The notes under the pieces were generated by a model. That model ran no database searches. It was given only the letters and a program-made list of their open reading frames with translations, and was not told the origin of the DNA. Positions 11,072 to 22,409 of a DNA stretch of 64,000 nt are shown here, piece after piece; position 1 is the stretch's first letter, and every line of letters begins with the position of its first letter. The DNA lies in the NCBI RefSeq assembly GCF_947242115.1, contig NC_074711.1, forward strand, positions 54,706,963 to 54,770,962. Reading direction: 5' to 3'. A program made the translations under genes and the position numbers. This DNA is from Biomphalaria glabrata (taxonomy: Eukaryota; Mollusca; Gastropoda; Planorbidae).

Positions 11072-11815
11072 AGTGCAGTCTATAACACTGACACCTGCAC
11101 GTGCCCATGCAGCGCTGCCAGATACAACTTGTCCGCGGGAGCTGCCATCACTGAGCAGGAAGCCAAAGAGAAAGCGGCGGAGCTGGAGAAACAACTGACC
11201 GTCGACAAGAAGGCCACCTCCTTTCTGAGCAGAACCAAACACAGTCAGCCTGACCCTCGCACAACGGCCACTTCCATCGGGGCGGTGGGGAGCATTATAA
11301 TCAGCCTCGTATTCATAGTTCTGTGCGTATCTGACATAACATCTTGTATGAAAAAGGGCAAAGTCCAACCACGCAAGAAAAGACCGAAGAAAAGAGTCTT
11401 AAACGCTGGTGTTGTTGATGAGAGCCACCAGGATGAAGAGAATATAAGAATAATCACGGATGTCTCACTGTACAGATCCTTGCCGGATATATTCCAAACC
11501 AGAACGCCACACTCATCAGCAGACGATATTCACACATTCTCTGTAGCCAAACTTTTACACGCAGTAAATAAATCAGTTTTCCACTTTCAAGGATCAACCT
11601 TCAACACAGATGATGTTCAAGCGAGTAGCTTTCCGCCTTTGTCTGAGCCATTACTGTCTGGTCCGAGAAAATCCGGAATGTTTTTTCGAGGACCTTTTCA
11701 TCGACAAGCGCAGTCAGAAAACTTCCGCCTTCAAGACTGTCTGCAGCAAGACTTCAGACATGACAGTACCGCGGATATTTTTGGTGTAAATGGAATACAA
11801 GCACCTTATCAGTAA
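11072..11815 (+). CDS. Terminal exon of a type I membrane protein, molluscan WSC/lectin-receptor type
   Basis: About 248 codons are open to the TAA at 11813. The juxtamembrane segment holds CTCPC, then ITEQEAKEKAAELEKQ, LTVDKKATS and QPDPRTTATSIG. This is the shared stalk and membrane-entry signature I know from many gastropod secreted or receptor-like proteins. One hydrophobic helix follows (SIGAVGSIIISLVFIVLC), then a basic stop-transfer stretch (KKGKVQPRKKRPKKR) and a ~150-residue cytoplasmic tail rich in Ser, Phe and acidic residues. The ectodomain exons should lie upstream; I recognise none in this window, so the function is open. The acceptor may be any gacag of the 48-bp array or tgcag|TCTATAAC near 11079. 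The start coordinate is therefore approximate. Confidence 0.75.
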   Translation, partial: SAVYNTDTCTCPCSAARYNLSAGAAITEQEAKEKAAELEKQLTVDKKATSFLSRTKHSQPDPRTTATSIGAVGSIIISLVFIVLCVSDITSCMKKGKVQPRKKRPKKRVLNAGVVDESHQDEENIRIITDVSLYRSLPDIFQTRTPHSSADDIHTFSVAKLLHAVNKSVFHFQGSTFNTDDVQASSFPPLSEPLLSGPRKSGMFFRGPFHRQAQSENFRLQDCLQQDFRHDSTADIFGVNGIQAPYQ

Positions 11816-12191
11816 ATCAGTTTAGACAAAAGTTCATGAACAATTATTGCTAAAGCGTTTGTTTAATCCAATTGTTTTTAATCATACACAAATGTTCAGC
11901 TCTGAGTTAAAGAAGATGACTAATCACGTAGACTTACATCTATCTACTTGTATACTGAAGTATTTTTTAAAGAAAACATTACTATAGGTGAAGCCAATGC
12001 ATGTGTTTTACCTTCATTTAAACAGTATAGTATCGAGTTATCCGAATTCTGTTCAACATTACTTCGTAGTATTATAATTTTTGTAGACTCTATGTTAGTC
12101 TGTTCCTATGTCTGTCTCTCTCTAATTTTTGATATCATTTATTGCTAATACTCGCATATACTTTAAGGTTTATTTACATTGTGCGTTTAGA

Positions 12192-12197
12192 AATAAA
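12192..12197 (+). terminator. AATAAA poly(A) signal for the exon at 11072-11815
   Basis: AATAAA lies 377 bases past the stop and is followed by an A-run and a T-rich stretch, the expected layout of a cleavage region. It gives a 3' UTR of about 0.4 kb. Confidence 0.6.
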
Positions 12198-12277
12198 TGA
12201 AAAAAAAAAGACTTTTTTATTAACGTAAATTATTTGTTGTTTTTTTTATTCTTCTGCCATGTATGTTAATACATAAG

Positions 12278-12405
12278 GATTGATCAATACAATTCAAGAC
12301 ATCAAGAATATAGAGCAGATTCGTGAGAGGTCAAAACATTGATCAGTACAATTCAAGACATCAAGAATATAGAGAAGATTCGTGAGAGGTCAAAACATTG
12401 ATCAT
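12278..12405. repeat. 63-bp tandem duplication
   Basis: Two units containing acaattcaagacatcaagaa and agattcgtgagaggtcaaaa lie head to tail with two or three differences. Confidence 0.92.
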
Positions 12406-12409
12406 GTAA

Positions 12410-14470
12410 AATATGACAACAAATAGGACTATGATAAACAAAAAAATACACGATTACCTCTCATTGACAATTTCACGCTCACTTTGGAGTTGGGGGAACT
12501 TGGAGGGATTAAGAAAAAGAAGGAGCTAGTTTTCTTAAAGTTGTCACTTGTCTTGTAGTTGATTACCTCTTACCAATTGTGTTATTGATATTAGAGATGG
12601 GACTAGGTGTATTGAAACTCTAGTTCAATGGAAGAATTACTTGCCGGCCTGAAATGAAAGAAATCTTTTTTTTTCGGGGTTTCTTTATCCTAAGACACTT
12701 GTGCTAGAGGCGAGGCTGAATGCGGAGCACACTGGGGAGATCCTTTTATATTCCTTCTCTGAACTACAACGGCCTCTTGAGATGCGTTGTGTGGTTTATG
12801 TCAGGCAGTTGGGGGCTCGCATCCATTTCATTCAGTGCAATGAACCTGTTTACATTTGCCTAAGTTGCCACCTATCTATCATTCATGTTATTTCAGTTGT
12901 CGGAGGTCATTTTGTAAAGTTCTACCATCAGAATCTGATTTGACCGTAGTTGTTTTAACGGAGAAGGAATTATAACCCTTGTTGTCAGTAGATGTTTAAA
13001 AAAAACGTTTAATTAACAGGCTTATGACGATATCCCATTTGACGCCATTCTTTTTTTTTTTTTTTTTTTTGTCCAATGGGTCGTTTAGCCCGTGTACGGT
13101 AAAAGTCATGAAACACACTTGCCTATATATTTAGTACTACCGTGTCCACCCACCAGGCCACCACTGAAGCCAATCATTCAAGATATAGTCATTTGGGAAA
13201 AAATACAATCAGATAAAAGCGAAAGATAATTTTTTATCATACACACATATTTGTTTTTCACGAATTAATGTTGAGATTGAGTTTGAATTAGTGGTGCAGG
13301 CATGAGACTTTGTCATTAGCCTGTCTCTGTAGCTTGATTGAGTGAAGTGCTTAGACTGAGGTGATTGGCTCATAATTCTTGCTAGATCTGTTGTGGTGCT
13401 CTTGTAAGGGTAAGTGCTGCTTTCTTTTATAGTTGACTGGTTCGCTTAGATCTCCAGCATATATTTAAGTCTATTCCATTTTTTTTTTTAATTTTATATT
13501 GAAAAATTAATCCATTAAAAAAAAATTTACTGTTTGAAAAAAAAAGGCGAAGAAATTTTTTAAAAATTATTATTTCTTTTTCGAATTTTTTCGCCCATTT
13601 ATCCTATCTCTATTGTTTTCATTTTTTTTTTTTTGGGGTTTCACTGATACCTCTAAACTTTGCCTCCCAACCCTACCCGCCCGCATATGTTTTTCGAGGG
13701 GGTTTCTTTCTCCAGAGATATTGAAATGAATACAGAGTTTACCCTAGAAGAATAATCTAAATTTCCATCTAATTTTATTTAAGAAACTGTAATAGCAACC
13801 ATTAATTTAAAATCCGGTAATTATTTTTTTTTTTTTTTTTTTTTTTTTTGTAAATGGAAAATAAAATGGTGACATGTTTTGGACCTCATTACACCAGGGG
13901 CCTAAAGATGGCCCCCACGTCATGGTTTTTATTCAGGATAAATAGTTACACACTAATTAGTGGGTGTTGGAGAAAGTTATCACCCTTGATCTACTCTGCC
14001 CTAAATACGCCTCCATTAGATAGGTTCATCTTCAATCTCTTTATCACAACACTTTGTATTTCTTTTATCTCTTAATGTGTGCGTCTAGAGCTTTACTTTT
14101 CTAATGTGTGAATGATAGTGTGTGTTGTAGAGATAACAATGCAAGAGTGTGTATGTGTTGATATCATCAAAAAATTTAAGACTTAGCTTTAAGTTTAAAA
14201 TAAGTAAATTTGATAGATTGTTTTTGATCTTTCATTTTTAAAAAAAATCTTTTTCCGTTCGAGGAATTAATCAATGGAGCACGTCATGTCAAACAAATAG
14301 ATAAAATGACTAATAAATGTATGAATTTTTATTAATTTTGATTCACTCGCATTTTGGATGTTGATTCAATCTTAAAATTCTTTCACTTCAAGTGTTTGGT
14401 TTGGAAGGACACACAAATGAAATCTCATGAAACATAGTCGCAAATTGACTGCAAACCTCGTAGTGGAGGA
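12410..14470. other. No gene seen; poly-T and A/T runs
   Basis: The interval holds long homopolymers (13052-13070, 13483-13492, 13823-13849) and AT-rich DNA. The small plus-strand open frames here lack splice context or recognisable residues, so I make no call. Confidence 0.55.
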
Positions 14471-14483
14471 TGACCAAGTCTAA

Positions 14484-14747
14484 ACAAGATGGGCCACTCA
14501 TATTTCGCAACTCAGGCCTAAGAATCACCGTGCCCTTGTTGCTGGAAGAAGAGGAAATCGTGTCTTAAATTTTTCTTCGAATGCCCCCAAATATGGTGAT
14601 CTTAGTCTCGACAGGTCTATCAAACCACAAGGTCTTGACCTGTATGGTACTAGACGTGCATTCAACTGCAGAGGGTCCAGGTGTTGTTTTTTTTTTGCAA
14701 GAGAAGATTTGAGCCTCGCAATCCTTCACTCAAATGGAACTTCTTGA
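14484..14747 (+). other. Open frame without ATG, 87 codons, unrecognised
   Basis: The frame runs from after the TAA at 14481 to the TGA at 14745 and includes ALVAGRRGNRVLNFSS and KPQGLDLYGTRRAFN. It is basic, has non-AT-biased residues and reads through a T10 run in phase. A short GATGATGATGACGAT tract follows, as at some LINE ends. It could be the tail of a retroelement frame. No family is assigned. Confidence 0.3.
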
Positions 14748-15170
14748 TGATGATGACGATTGACCACACTAAGATTTCAACGTGAAACGTTTGATCACGT
14801 GGCTAAAATACTAGGTCTTAAGTACGACTCAGTCTCTATGCTGATGATGCTAAAAATGTTGTCACAGTTAAAGATCAATATAATTAAAGTATATGTACTT
14901 GACCTACACCCTGCCCAGCCTTTCTTCACATTGGGCGATCTGTCTGAAGCCTTTCCCTACCTGGTGTCCACTTCTCCTTGATGAAAGCGTGGCGCAAATG
15001 TATACGTAGTTGTAGCATATACAATTAAAATTAAAGGTAGTTACAGTAAATGTAATGAATGCATTAGCAATCTAGTACTTAAACATTTAAGAGATTCATT
15101 AGTAGATTCTAAAAGAGCAATTTTTTTCATTTTGCTTCCTTCCTTTTTTCACTCGTTTGCCACACAGTAA

Positions 15171-15912
15171 TACAATAAGGAAACTCTCATTGCTAAGTAA
15201 CTAAAAGTAACAAACTTTATTAATACAATAAGGAAACTCTCATTGCTAAGTAACTAAAAGTAACTAACTTTATTAATACAATAAGGAAACTCTCATTGCT
15301 AAGTAACTAAAAGTAGCAAACTTTATTAATACAATGAGGAAACTCTCATTGCTAAGTAACTAAAAGTAACTAACTTTATTAATACAATAAGGAAACTCTC
15401 ACTGCTAAGTAACTAAAAGTAACTAACTTTATTAATACAATGAGGAAACTCTCATTGCTAAGTAACTAAAAGTAACTAACTTTATTAATACAATGAGGAA
15501 ACTCTCATTGCTAAGTAACTAAAAGTAACAAACTTTATTAATACAATGAGGAAACTCTCATTGCTAAGTAACTAAAAGTAACTAACTTTATTAATACAAT
15601 GAGGAAACTCTCATTGCTAAGTAACTAAAAGTAACTAACTTTATTAATACAATGAGGAAACTCTCATTGCTAAGTAACTAAAAGTAACTAACTTTATTAA
15701 TACAATGAGGAAACTCTCATTGCTAAGTAACTAAAAGTAACTAACTTTATTAATACAATGAGGAAACTCTCATTGCTAAGTAACTAAAAGTAACTAACTT
15801 TATTAATACAATGAGGAAACTCTCATTGCTAAGTAACTAAAAGTAACTAACTTTATTAATACAATGAGGAAACTCTCATTGCTAAGTAACTAAAAGTAAC
15901 TAACTTTACTGA
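15171..15912. repeat. 53-bp satellite, 14 copies
   Basis: Units start every 53 bases (15171, 15224, 15277 ... 15860) and read acaatgaggaaactctcatt followed by gctaagtaactaaaagtaactaactttattaat. Copies differ by only one to three bases, mostly ataagg/atgagg and aacaaac/aactaac. The low divergence implies recent expansion or homogenisation. Confidence 0.97.
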
Positions 15913-16619
15913 TAAACTTCAAGTCTTTATATAGATAGTACAACTACTTTTTTATAACAAATTACTTATTCAAACATAAGCAACCAGACTAATAAACAAT
16001 GGTATCTACAACTCAATTCAGTTCAGACAGTCAATCTGTCATGAATGCCCTCCACATTAAAAGTCACTTCGGTCTGACAGTATACACACACACTTGCCTG
16101 TAGGTCTGTAATTATTACAAAACAAGCTTACTCTCTAAGCACTCTTTCTACGAATTATCAATTCTTAATCTATTTCTAGTGGTATTTCTTTGATACCAAA
16201 ACATAAAGTTTGCTTGGTTACTTCTACGTCGATACATTTTGTTATTCTACACTCTACAGGGTGTTTCATCTTTCTCTAGTTCAAAACAGGAATCTACAGC
16301 GCATTGATCTAAACAACATATTTTTTAAATATATACTTTTAAATAGTATACTTTTTTTCATGACCAGATGATCATGGCATTAGATTTATTTCCAAACCAT
16401 AGACCAGAAAATATGCTGTAATAGCAGAAAACTGTAAGGAAACTGGGGGGAAAAAACATATTTACGTCCATGGGCGTAGCCAGGGGGGGGGGGATTGGGG
16501 TCCCCCCAAATGAACCCCCCCCCCCTGGGGGGTGGGAGGAACGGAATTCAGTGACTGATTTTTTGCTTTCATTTTGTTTATTTTAGGTGAGATTTTAATA
16601 CTAAATCATCATTTACCAC

Positions 16620-16980
16620 AGCACAGCCGAATGGGTTTTGAGTTAAAAACCCTCTACCAGGGGGTTTTGAGTTTGAAACCCCCTACCAGAGTGTTTCGAG
16701 TAAAAAAAAAACCCTATCAGGGGGTTTGAGATAAAAATCCCTCTACCAGGGGGGGTTTGAGTTTAAACCCCCTACCAGGCGTTTTGAGTTTAAAACCCCC
16801 TACCACAGGGTTTTGAGTAAAAAAAAAACCCTATCAGGGGGTTTTGAGATAAAAATCCCTCTACCAGGAGTTTTTGAGTTTAAAACCCCCTACCAGGGGT
16901 TTTGTGTTTAAAACCCCCTACAGATGTTTTGAGTTTAAAACTCCCTACCAGGGGTTTTGCAGTTAAATCCCCCTATTCTA
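16620..16980. repeat. ~33-bp minisatellite inside the inverted-repeat element
   Basis: Degenerate units ggggttttgagtttaaaacc plus ccctacca repeat about ten times. Looser copies spaced ~100-120 bases continue to 17800. The same minisatellite recurs at 19075-19260. Confidence 0.85.
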
Positions 16981-17317
16981 TCAACAAAACTAAAAAAAAT
17001 GCAAACGACAATCCCCAAATTCCAAGAAAATAGCTAAGGAAGATTTTGACTTTAAAACCGCCTCCAAAAATTACGATAAACCTGTTCTCAATATAAAAAA
17101 AAACAAATTACACACTCAAAATTCTATGAGCGTAGCCAAAGGGGTTTTGAGTTTAACCCCCACCCCCTCCAGTTGGGGTTTGAAGCTAAAAAGTACCTCT
17201 TCAACATAAAAAAAAAAGCAAATTACACACTATAAAATCTATGAGCGTAGCCAAAGGAGTTCTGAGTTTAAAACCACCTGCCAGCGGGGTTTGAAGCTGA
17301 AAAATACCTCTTCAATA

Positions 17318-17396
<79 letters not shown>
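17318..17396. repeat. (TA)n microsatellite
   Basis: A near-perfect TA run of about 78 bases inside the first inverted-repeat element; the second copy lacks it. Confidence 0.98.
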
Positions 17397-17398
<2 letters not shown>

Positions 17399-17924
17399 CA
17401 AATTACGCACTCAAAATGCTATGAGGGTAGCCAAAAGGGGGTTTGAGTTTAAATCCCCCTTCTGAGGGTTTTGATGCTAAAAAATACCTATTCAATATAA
17501 AAGAAACAAATTACACACTAAAATTATTTGAGCGTAGCTAAGCTAATGAGGGGTTTTGAGTTTATATCTCCATCCTCCAAATGATTTTTTTTAAAATTTA
17601 AAACCCTTTCAGATGGTTTTGAGTTTAAAATTCCCCTACAGAGCATTTTGAGTTGAAAACCTCTCTCTTCAATATTATTTTAAAGCAAACTACAGTCACC
17701 AAATTCTATGACCGTAGCTAAATGGGGTTTTGAATTAAAAAAAAACAAACTCCAGAGATTTTTTATTTTAAAACCCCTCAACAGATGATTTTGACGACAA
17801 AACTTTCCTTTTCGACATAAAATCTAAAGCGAAATACAGGCATGTAATTCCAAGAGCGTAGTCAAGAGAGGTTACAAATTTCTACCAGTGGCTGGGCTAC
17901 ATTAATAAAGTGTGAATAGTCATC

Positions 17925-18170
17925 TGCCGAAATTGGAAAACACTTAATGTGGCTCAACAAAGATGGCTAAGACAGATTTTAGGAGTCAGTTATAGAGATC
18001 GGGTCTAAATCAAAGAAATAATATGCCGAACTGGGAATCGAACCCTTAGTAAGGTTGTGACAGAGCGTCGCATGAGGATTTGCGGGACATGTTCTCCGAC
18101 AAAAAGAATTATGCATATTAAGAGTTGCGGAAACAGCTTGCCGGAAAATGCGCCGATCGGCGTGAGATGG
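17925..18170 (+). mobile_element. Captured LINE ORF2 C-terminal fragment, copy 1
   Basis: It reads QRWLRQILGVSYRDRV, then (next frame block) TERRMRICGTCS. These correspond to the conserved QRRWLRQILGVSYRDR...RERRLRFAGHVLRQ end of a LINE reverse-transcriptase ORF. It is degenerate, with at least one stop and frame changes. The same segment occurs at 20150-20490 in the sister element, so it belonged to their common ancestor. Confidence 0.65.
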
Positions 18171-18458
18171 TCTAAGTCAGTAAGAATAGCACATTAGGTT
18201 TTTGAAATAAAATTTTTTAATAGCAAGATAATGCAACGTAGATACCTCAGAATATGCATTTTGTTGGCTTTCAATACCAGAAAAAGTGCTCGGCGGCGGG
18301 GCTTCGCCCCGCGCTGGGGGAGCACTACAAGTTCCCTAGACCCCCTTGCTAGCAAGGACGGGGAGTCTACAAGATTTCCACTAATTCCAGGAAGAACCTA
18401 TTCTAGGCACAATAAACGTTTTCTGAAAGGGTCAGAAGGTAATAAAGATTAATTACGT

Positions 18459-18493
<35 letters not shown>

Positions 18494-18897
18494 CTTTTTT
18501 TTCCGCGGGGGGGGAGGGGCGGGCTAGGAATCCCCCCTAACCCCCCCCCCCCCCCCCCACCAAAAAAAATCCTGGCTACGCCCATGTTTACGTCATGTAA
18601 GAACAACATACAAGTGGGAACGATCTCATGCATAAAGAGAATAATATCTGTTACTATGAATGTGATCTCTACTGGCTTACAATCAATACATTCTTAGTAT
18701 TACCAGTAGTGGAGATAATTATCAAATTAAAACTTTGTATAATGACATGGAAATCGTCAGATTTACTGTTACAAGTCAAACACCGCGCCTGCTCTAGTCT
18801 ACTATATCAAGTATGTAATAATGTTATATCTAGTCGTCGTATCACGCCTTTGTAGTCTAACTAAATAAATGATTGTATACTTTACAAACTATGTAAT

Positions 18898-21074
18898 TTA
18901 TGGGCGTAGCCAGGGGAGGGGGTTTGGGGGTTTAAACCCCCCCCACCCGAAATGAAATCCCCCCCCCCCCCCCGAAGGGGGGAGTCGGAATTTAGTGACT
19001 GATTTTTTGCTTTGATTTTGTTAATTTTAGGTGAGATTTTAATACTAAACCATCACTTGCCCCAGCACAACCAAAGGGGTTTTGAGTTTAAAACCCCTTA
19101 CCAGGGGGTTTTGAGTTTAAAACCCCCTACCAGGGGGGTTCGAGTTTAAAACCCCTACCAGAGGGGTTCGAGTTTAAAAACCCCTACTAGGGGTTTTGAG
19201 TTTAAAACCCCCTACCACAGGGTTTTGAGTTTTAAACCCCCTACCTGGGGTTTTTGCAGTTAACTCCCCCTCTTCTATAAAACATAACAAAAAAAAAATG
19301 CAAACGAAAATCCCCTAATTCCAAGAGCACAGTTAAGGAAGATTTTGATTTTAAAACCCCGTCTAAAATTTACGATAAACCCCCTCTTTAATATAAAAAA
19401 AAGGTAATTACGCACTCAAAATGTTATGACTCAGTTTTGAGTTTAAACCCCACTTCAGCGGGGTTTGAAGGTAAAAAATACCTCTTTAATAATAAAAACA
19501 AAGCAAATTATACATTAAAAATGTTATGAGTGTAGTCTAAGGGGTTTTGAGTTTAAACTCCCCTCCAGTGGAGTTTGAAACTAAAAAGTACCTCTTCAAT
19601 ATAAATAAAAGCAAATTACTCACTCTAAAATCTATGAGAGTAGTCAAAGGGGTTTTGAGTTTAAACACCCCGCCAGGGGGGTTTGAGGATAAAAAAATAC
19701 ATCTTCAGTGTAAGAAAAAATCAAATTACGCACTCAAAAGGCTATGAGCGTTGCCGAAAGGGGTTTTGAGTTTAAACCCCCATTCAGAGGGGTTTGGTGC
19801 TAAAAATACATCTTCAATATAAAAAAAAAAATTACACACTAAAATTATTTGAGCGTAGCCAATCCAATCGGAGGTTTTGAATTTAAACCCTTCTACTACA
19901 GATGGCTTTTTTTTTTAATTTAAAACCCCTCCAGATGGTTTTGAGTCTAAGATCCCCCTACAGAGCATTTTGAGGTGCAAAAAAACCCCCAACAGAAGAT
20001 TTTGACGATAAAACTTCTCTTTTCGATATAAAATCTAAAGCAAACTACAGTCACTTAATTCCAAGAGCGTATTCAAGAGAGGTTACACATTTTTACCAGT
20101 GGCAGGGCTCCATTAATAAACTGCAGTGAATAGTCATCTACCGAAATCGAAAAAAACTAAATGTAGCTCAACAAAGATGGCTAAGACAGATTTTAGGAGT
20201 CAGTTATAGAGATCCGGTCTAAATCAAGGAAATCCTATGCCGAAGTGGGAGTCGACCCCTTAGTAAGATTGTGAGAGAGCGACGCATGAGGTTTGCGGGT
20301 CATGTTCTCCGACAAAATGAATTACGCATAAGAAGAGTTGCAATGATATCCTAGTACAGCTTGACGCCACTCATTCATGGAGGTCCTCATGGTAGGTGGG
20401 AAGAGGCTTCAGACATTACCACTGACAGATTTTTATGGAAACAGCTTGACGTCAAATGCTCCGAACGGCGTGGGAGGGTCTAAGTCAGTAAGAATAGCAC
20501 ATTAGGTTTTTGAAATAAAACTTTTTAATAGCAGGAAAATGCACTGTAGATACCTCAGAATATGCATTTTGGTGGCTTTCAATACCAGAAATAGTGCTTG
20601 ACGGCGGGGCTTCGCCCCGCGCTGGGGAGCTCCTAGCGCTCTGACAGACCCCCTTGCTAGTAATGGCAGGGAGTCTACAATTTTATGGAAATAGCTTGAA
20701 GGCAAATGAAGTGAGGGTCTAAGTCAGTAAGAATAGCACATTAGGTTTTTGAAATAGAACTTTTTAATAGCAGGAAAATGCACTGTAGATACCTCAGAAT
20801 ATGCATTTTGTTGGTTTTCAATATCAGAAATAGTGCTTGGCTGCTAGCGCTCCCCCAGACCCCTTTGCTAGTTATGTCGGGAAATCTACAATTTTTCCAC
20901 TAACTCATGGAAGAACCTATTCTAGGGCACAATAAACGTCTTCCGAAAGAATGAAGGGTCAGAATGTAATAAAGATTATGTACATATTAAACACATATAA
21001 TTTTCTTTACGCGGGGGGGGGGGAGAACCCCCCCCCATACCCCCCCCCGAAAAAAAATCCTGGCTACGCCCATG
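18898..21074. mobile_element. Second 2.2-kb copy of the inverted-repeat element
   Basis: Left end tatgggcgtagccagg, right end cctggctacgcccatg, same orientation as the copy at 16469 and separated from it by 311 bases. Direct repeats CTATGTAA (18890) and CTATGTAT (21075) border it, but two extra T on the left make the exact duplication uncertain. It also carries an internal duplication: the block with ctaagtcagtaagaatagca and gaatatgcattttg occurs at 20480-20600 and again at 20718-20840. Confidence 0.8.
20150..20490 (+). mobile_element. Captured LINE ORF2 C-terminal fragment, copy 2 (fuller)
   Basis: It reads VAQQRWLRQILGVSYRDPV, IKEILCRSGSRPLSKIV, RERRMRFAGHVLRQNELR and near the end RFLWKQLDVKCSERRGRV. 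This is the canonical C-terminus of an animal LINE ORF2, with two in-frame stops. The copy in the 16.5-kb element lacks the middle ~100 bases. Confidence 0.75.
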
Positions 21075-21094
21075 CTATGTATAATAAAAAAAAA

Positions 21095-22290
21095 TTGCGC
21101 TGATTGATAATGTGACTTTCTCAATCCACAAATCTAACATTTAAAACTGAAAACTGAATACATTCTGACATACACTTGTCGGCCTACATGCACTGAGACT
21201 AAATGGCGAGTTGAGTGACTTTGTAGAAATGACAGCTATAAATGTTTTAAAAATATCTACTCTGACACAAACAAATCAATAAATTAACGCACGAGGAGAT
21301 GGAGACAATACGATGAAGTATTCAGTTTACAAAAAAAATGTTTTGATATCAAACAAAATAATTAATTAAATATAATACAGTGACTATATTTTTTTTATCG
21401 ATTCATGTTTCCTAAGGTACAATAAACAATTGTTAAAAGTTTCATCCGAGAATGCGTGTGGAAGATATGACGTGTACAATTATCTAAGGACCAAAACCCG
21501 ACATATTTAGCATCTGTGAATACTGAAGGATTAATTTCCATTGTTGGTGTTAAACAAAATAGATAATTGCTGAATTTAATTAACTATCTTTTAATTTTTT
21601 TAATTTATTCATGTTTTGTTAGGTGCAAGAAATAATTGTGCAAAGCTTCAACTTGATCTGAGTTCGAACTTTGTACTAGACAGACAGACAGAATGAGTTG
21701 ATATAAGCTTTAGAAAAAAAGAAAGCTCATTACACTAAAAACAACTCCTGACGCTGATTTTATAATTTTAACATTTCAAGACCAAATTGAATATAGAGAC
21801 TATTATTTCTAGACATAGGCCAGATGACAATCAGGAGAGACCGCCCAAGGCCAGGCGCCTGTGGCGGTCCTCTAAATATGAAGATTCTTTTGTTAACATC
21901 AGACCATCATACAAATATGCGTAACCTCAATACGCTACAGACTGAAGTACGAGTCTGGTGAAAATATTTGCAGACAGTTTTCCTAAACAATGCCTTTTTA
22001 CTTAATAGTGTTGAAGCCTGTCAGGCAACTATACCGATTACCTTAAACGCTATTGCAATGATATTTTGAGTTACAGTTGGGGTTGGGCCACTCATATGAC
22101 ATTGTCCCGGTGTCCCGCGTAGACTACTGTTAAGACAGCCCCTGTTCAATGTCTGCCTAGCGAAGTGAGACCTAGTTTTCGTCGATTTTTTCAGCCTCAT
22201 AGTTATTGTTTAGCATTGAGAGATAACTCTGTTTTAAACTTGGTATTTCAATTCAAACTTTCTTTGGGCGTTCATTTTTATCTTTTTTTT
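21095..22290. other. Upstream region of the 15-exon gene
   Basis: AT-rich. It holds one copy of a dispersed repeat at 21610-21725 (gcttcaacttgatctgagtt, agacagacagacagaatgag, ttgatataagctttagaaa; related copies at 40620, 41630 and 59330). No TATA or initiator can be placed with confidence. A T-tract with caatag at 22295 may be the acceptor of the first coding exon, which would put a 5' UTR exon farther upstream. Confidence 0.45.
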
Positions 22291-22306
22291 TTTCAATAGA
22301 GCTATC

Positions 22307-22409
22307 ATGCTGCCCACTGTTCTGTTCAGCCTGGCTCTAGTGTCCTGTACAGTTGGTCAAGCTCAAGTACCAACACTACCTCCGGTATGTCAAGAATACA
22401 GCAGCGCCA
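22307..22409 (+). CDS. Exon 1: signal peptide and first cysteine
   Basis: It starts MLPTVLFSLALVSCTVGQAQ, a clear signal peptide with predicted cleavage after A19, and continues to VCQEYSSA. The donor is a|GTAAGT (22410), phase 1. A nearer GT (22385) was rejected because it breaks the frame of exon 2. Confidence 0.85.

Larger units (their letters stand above)
16469..18586. mobile_element. 2.1-kb inverted-repeat element, perfect 8-bp target duplication
   Basis: The ends are catgggcgtagccagg and its exact inverse (cctggctacgcccatg). They are flanked by TTTACGTC at 16461-16468 and again at 18587-18594. An 8-bp duplication suggests a hAT-type non-autonomous DNA transposon. Just inside the ends lie G/C homopolymers. 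The body holds a ~33-bp minisatellite (ggggttttgagtttaaaacc units), a TA run, and a LINE-derived segment at 17925-18170. No transposase frame was seen. Confidence 0.88.

Noticed and set aside
11054-11457. Minus-strand frames of 104 and 70 codons
   Set aside because: Antisense shadows of the membrane-protein terminal exon.
22385-22390. Nearer donor GTATGT for exon 1
   Set aside because: Using it puts exon 2 in a frame with an early stop; the GTAAGT at 22410 restores phase and adds a family-consistent cysteine.
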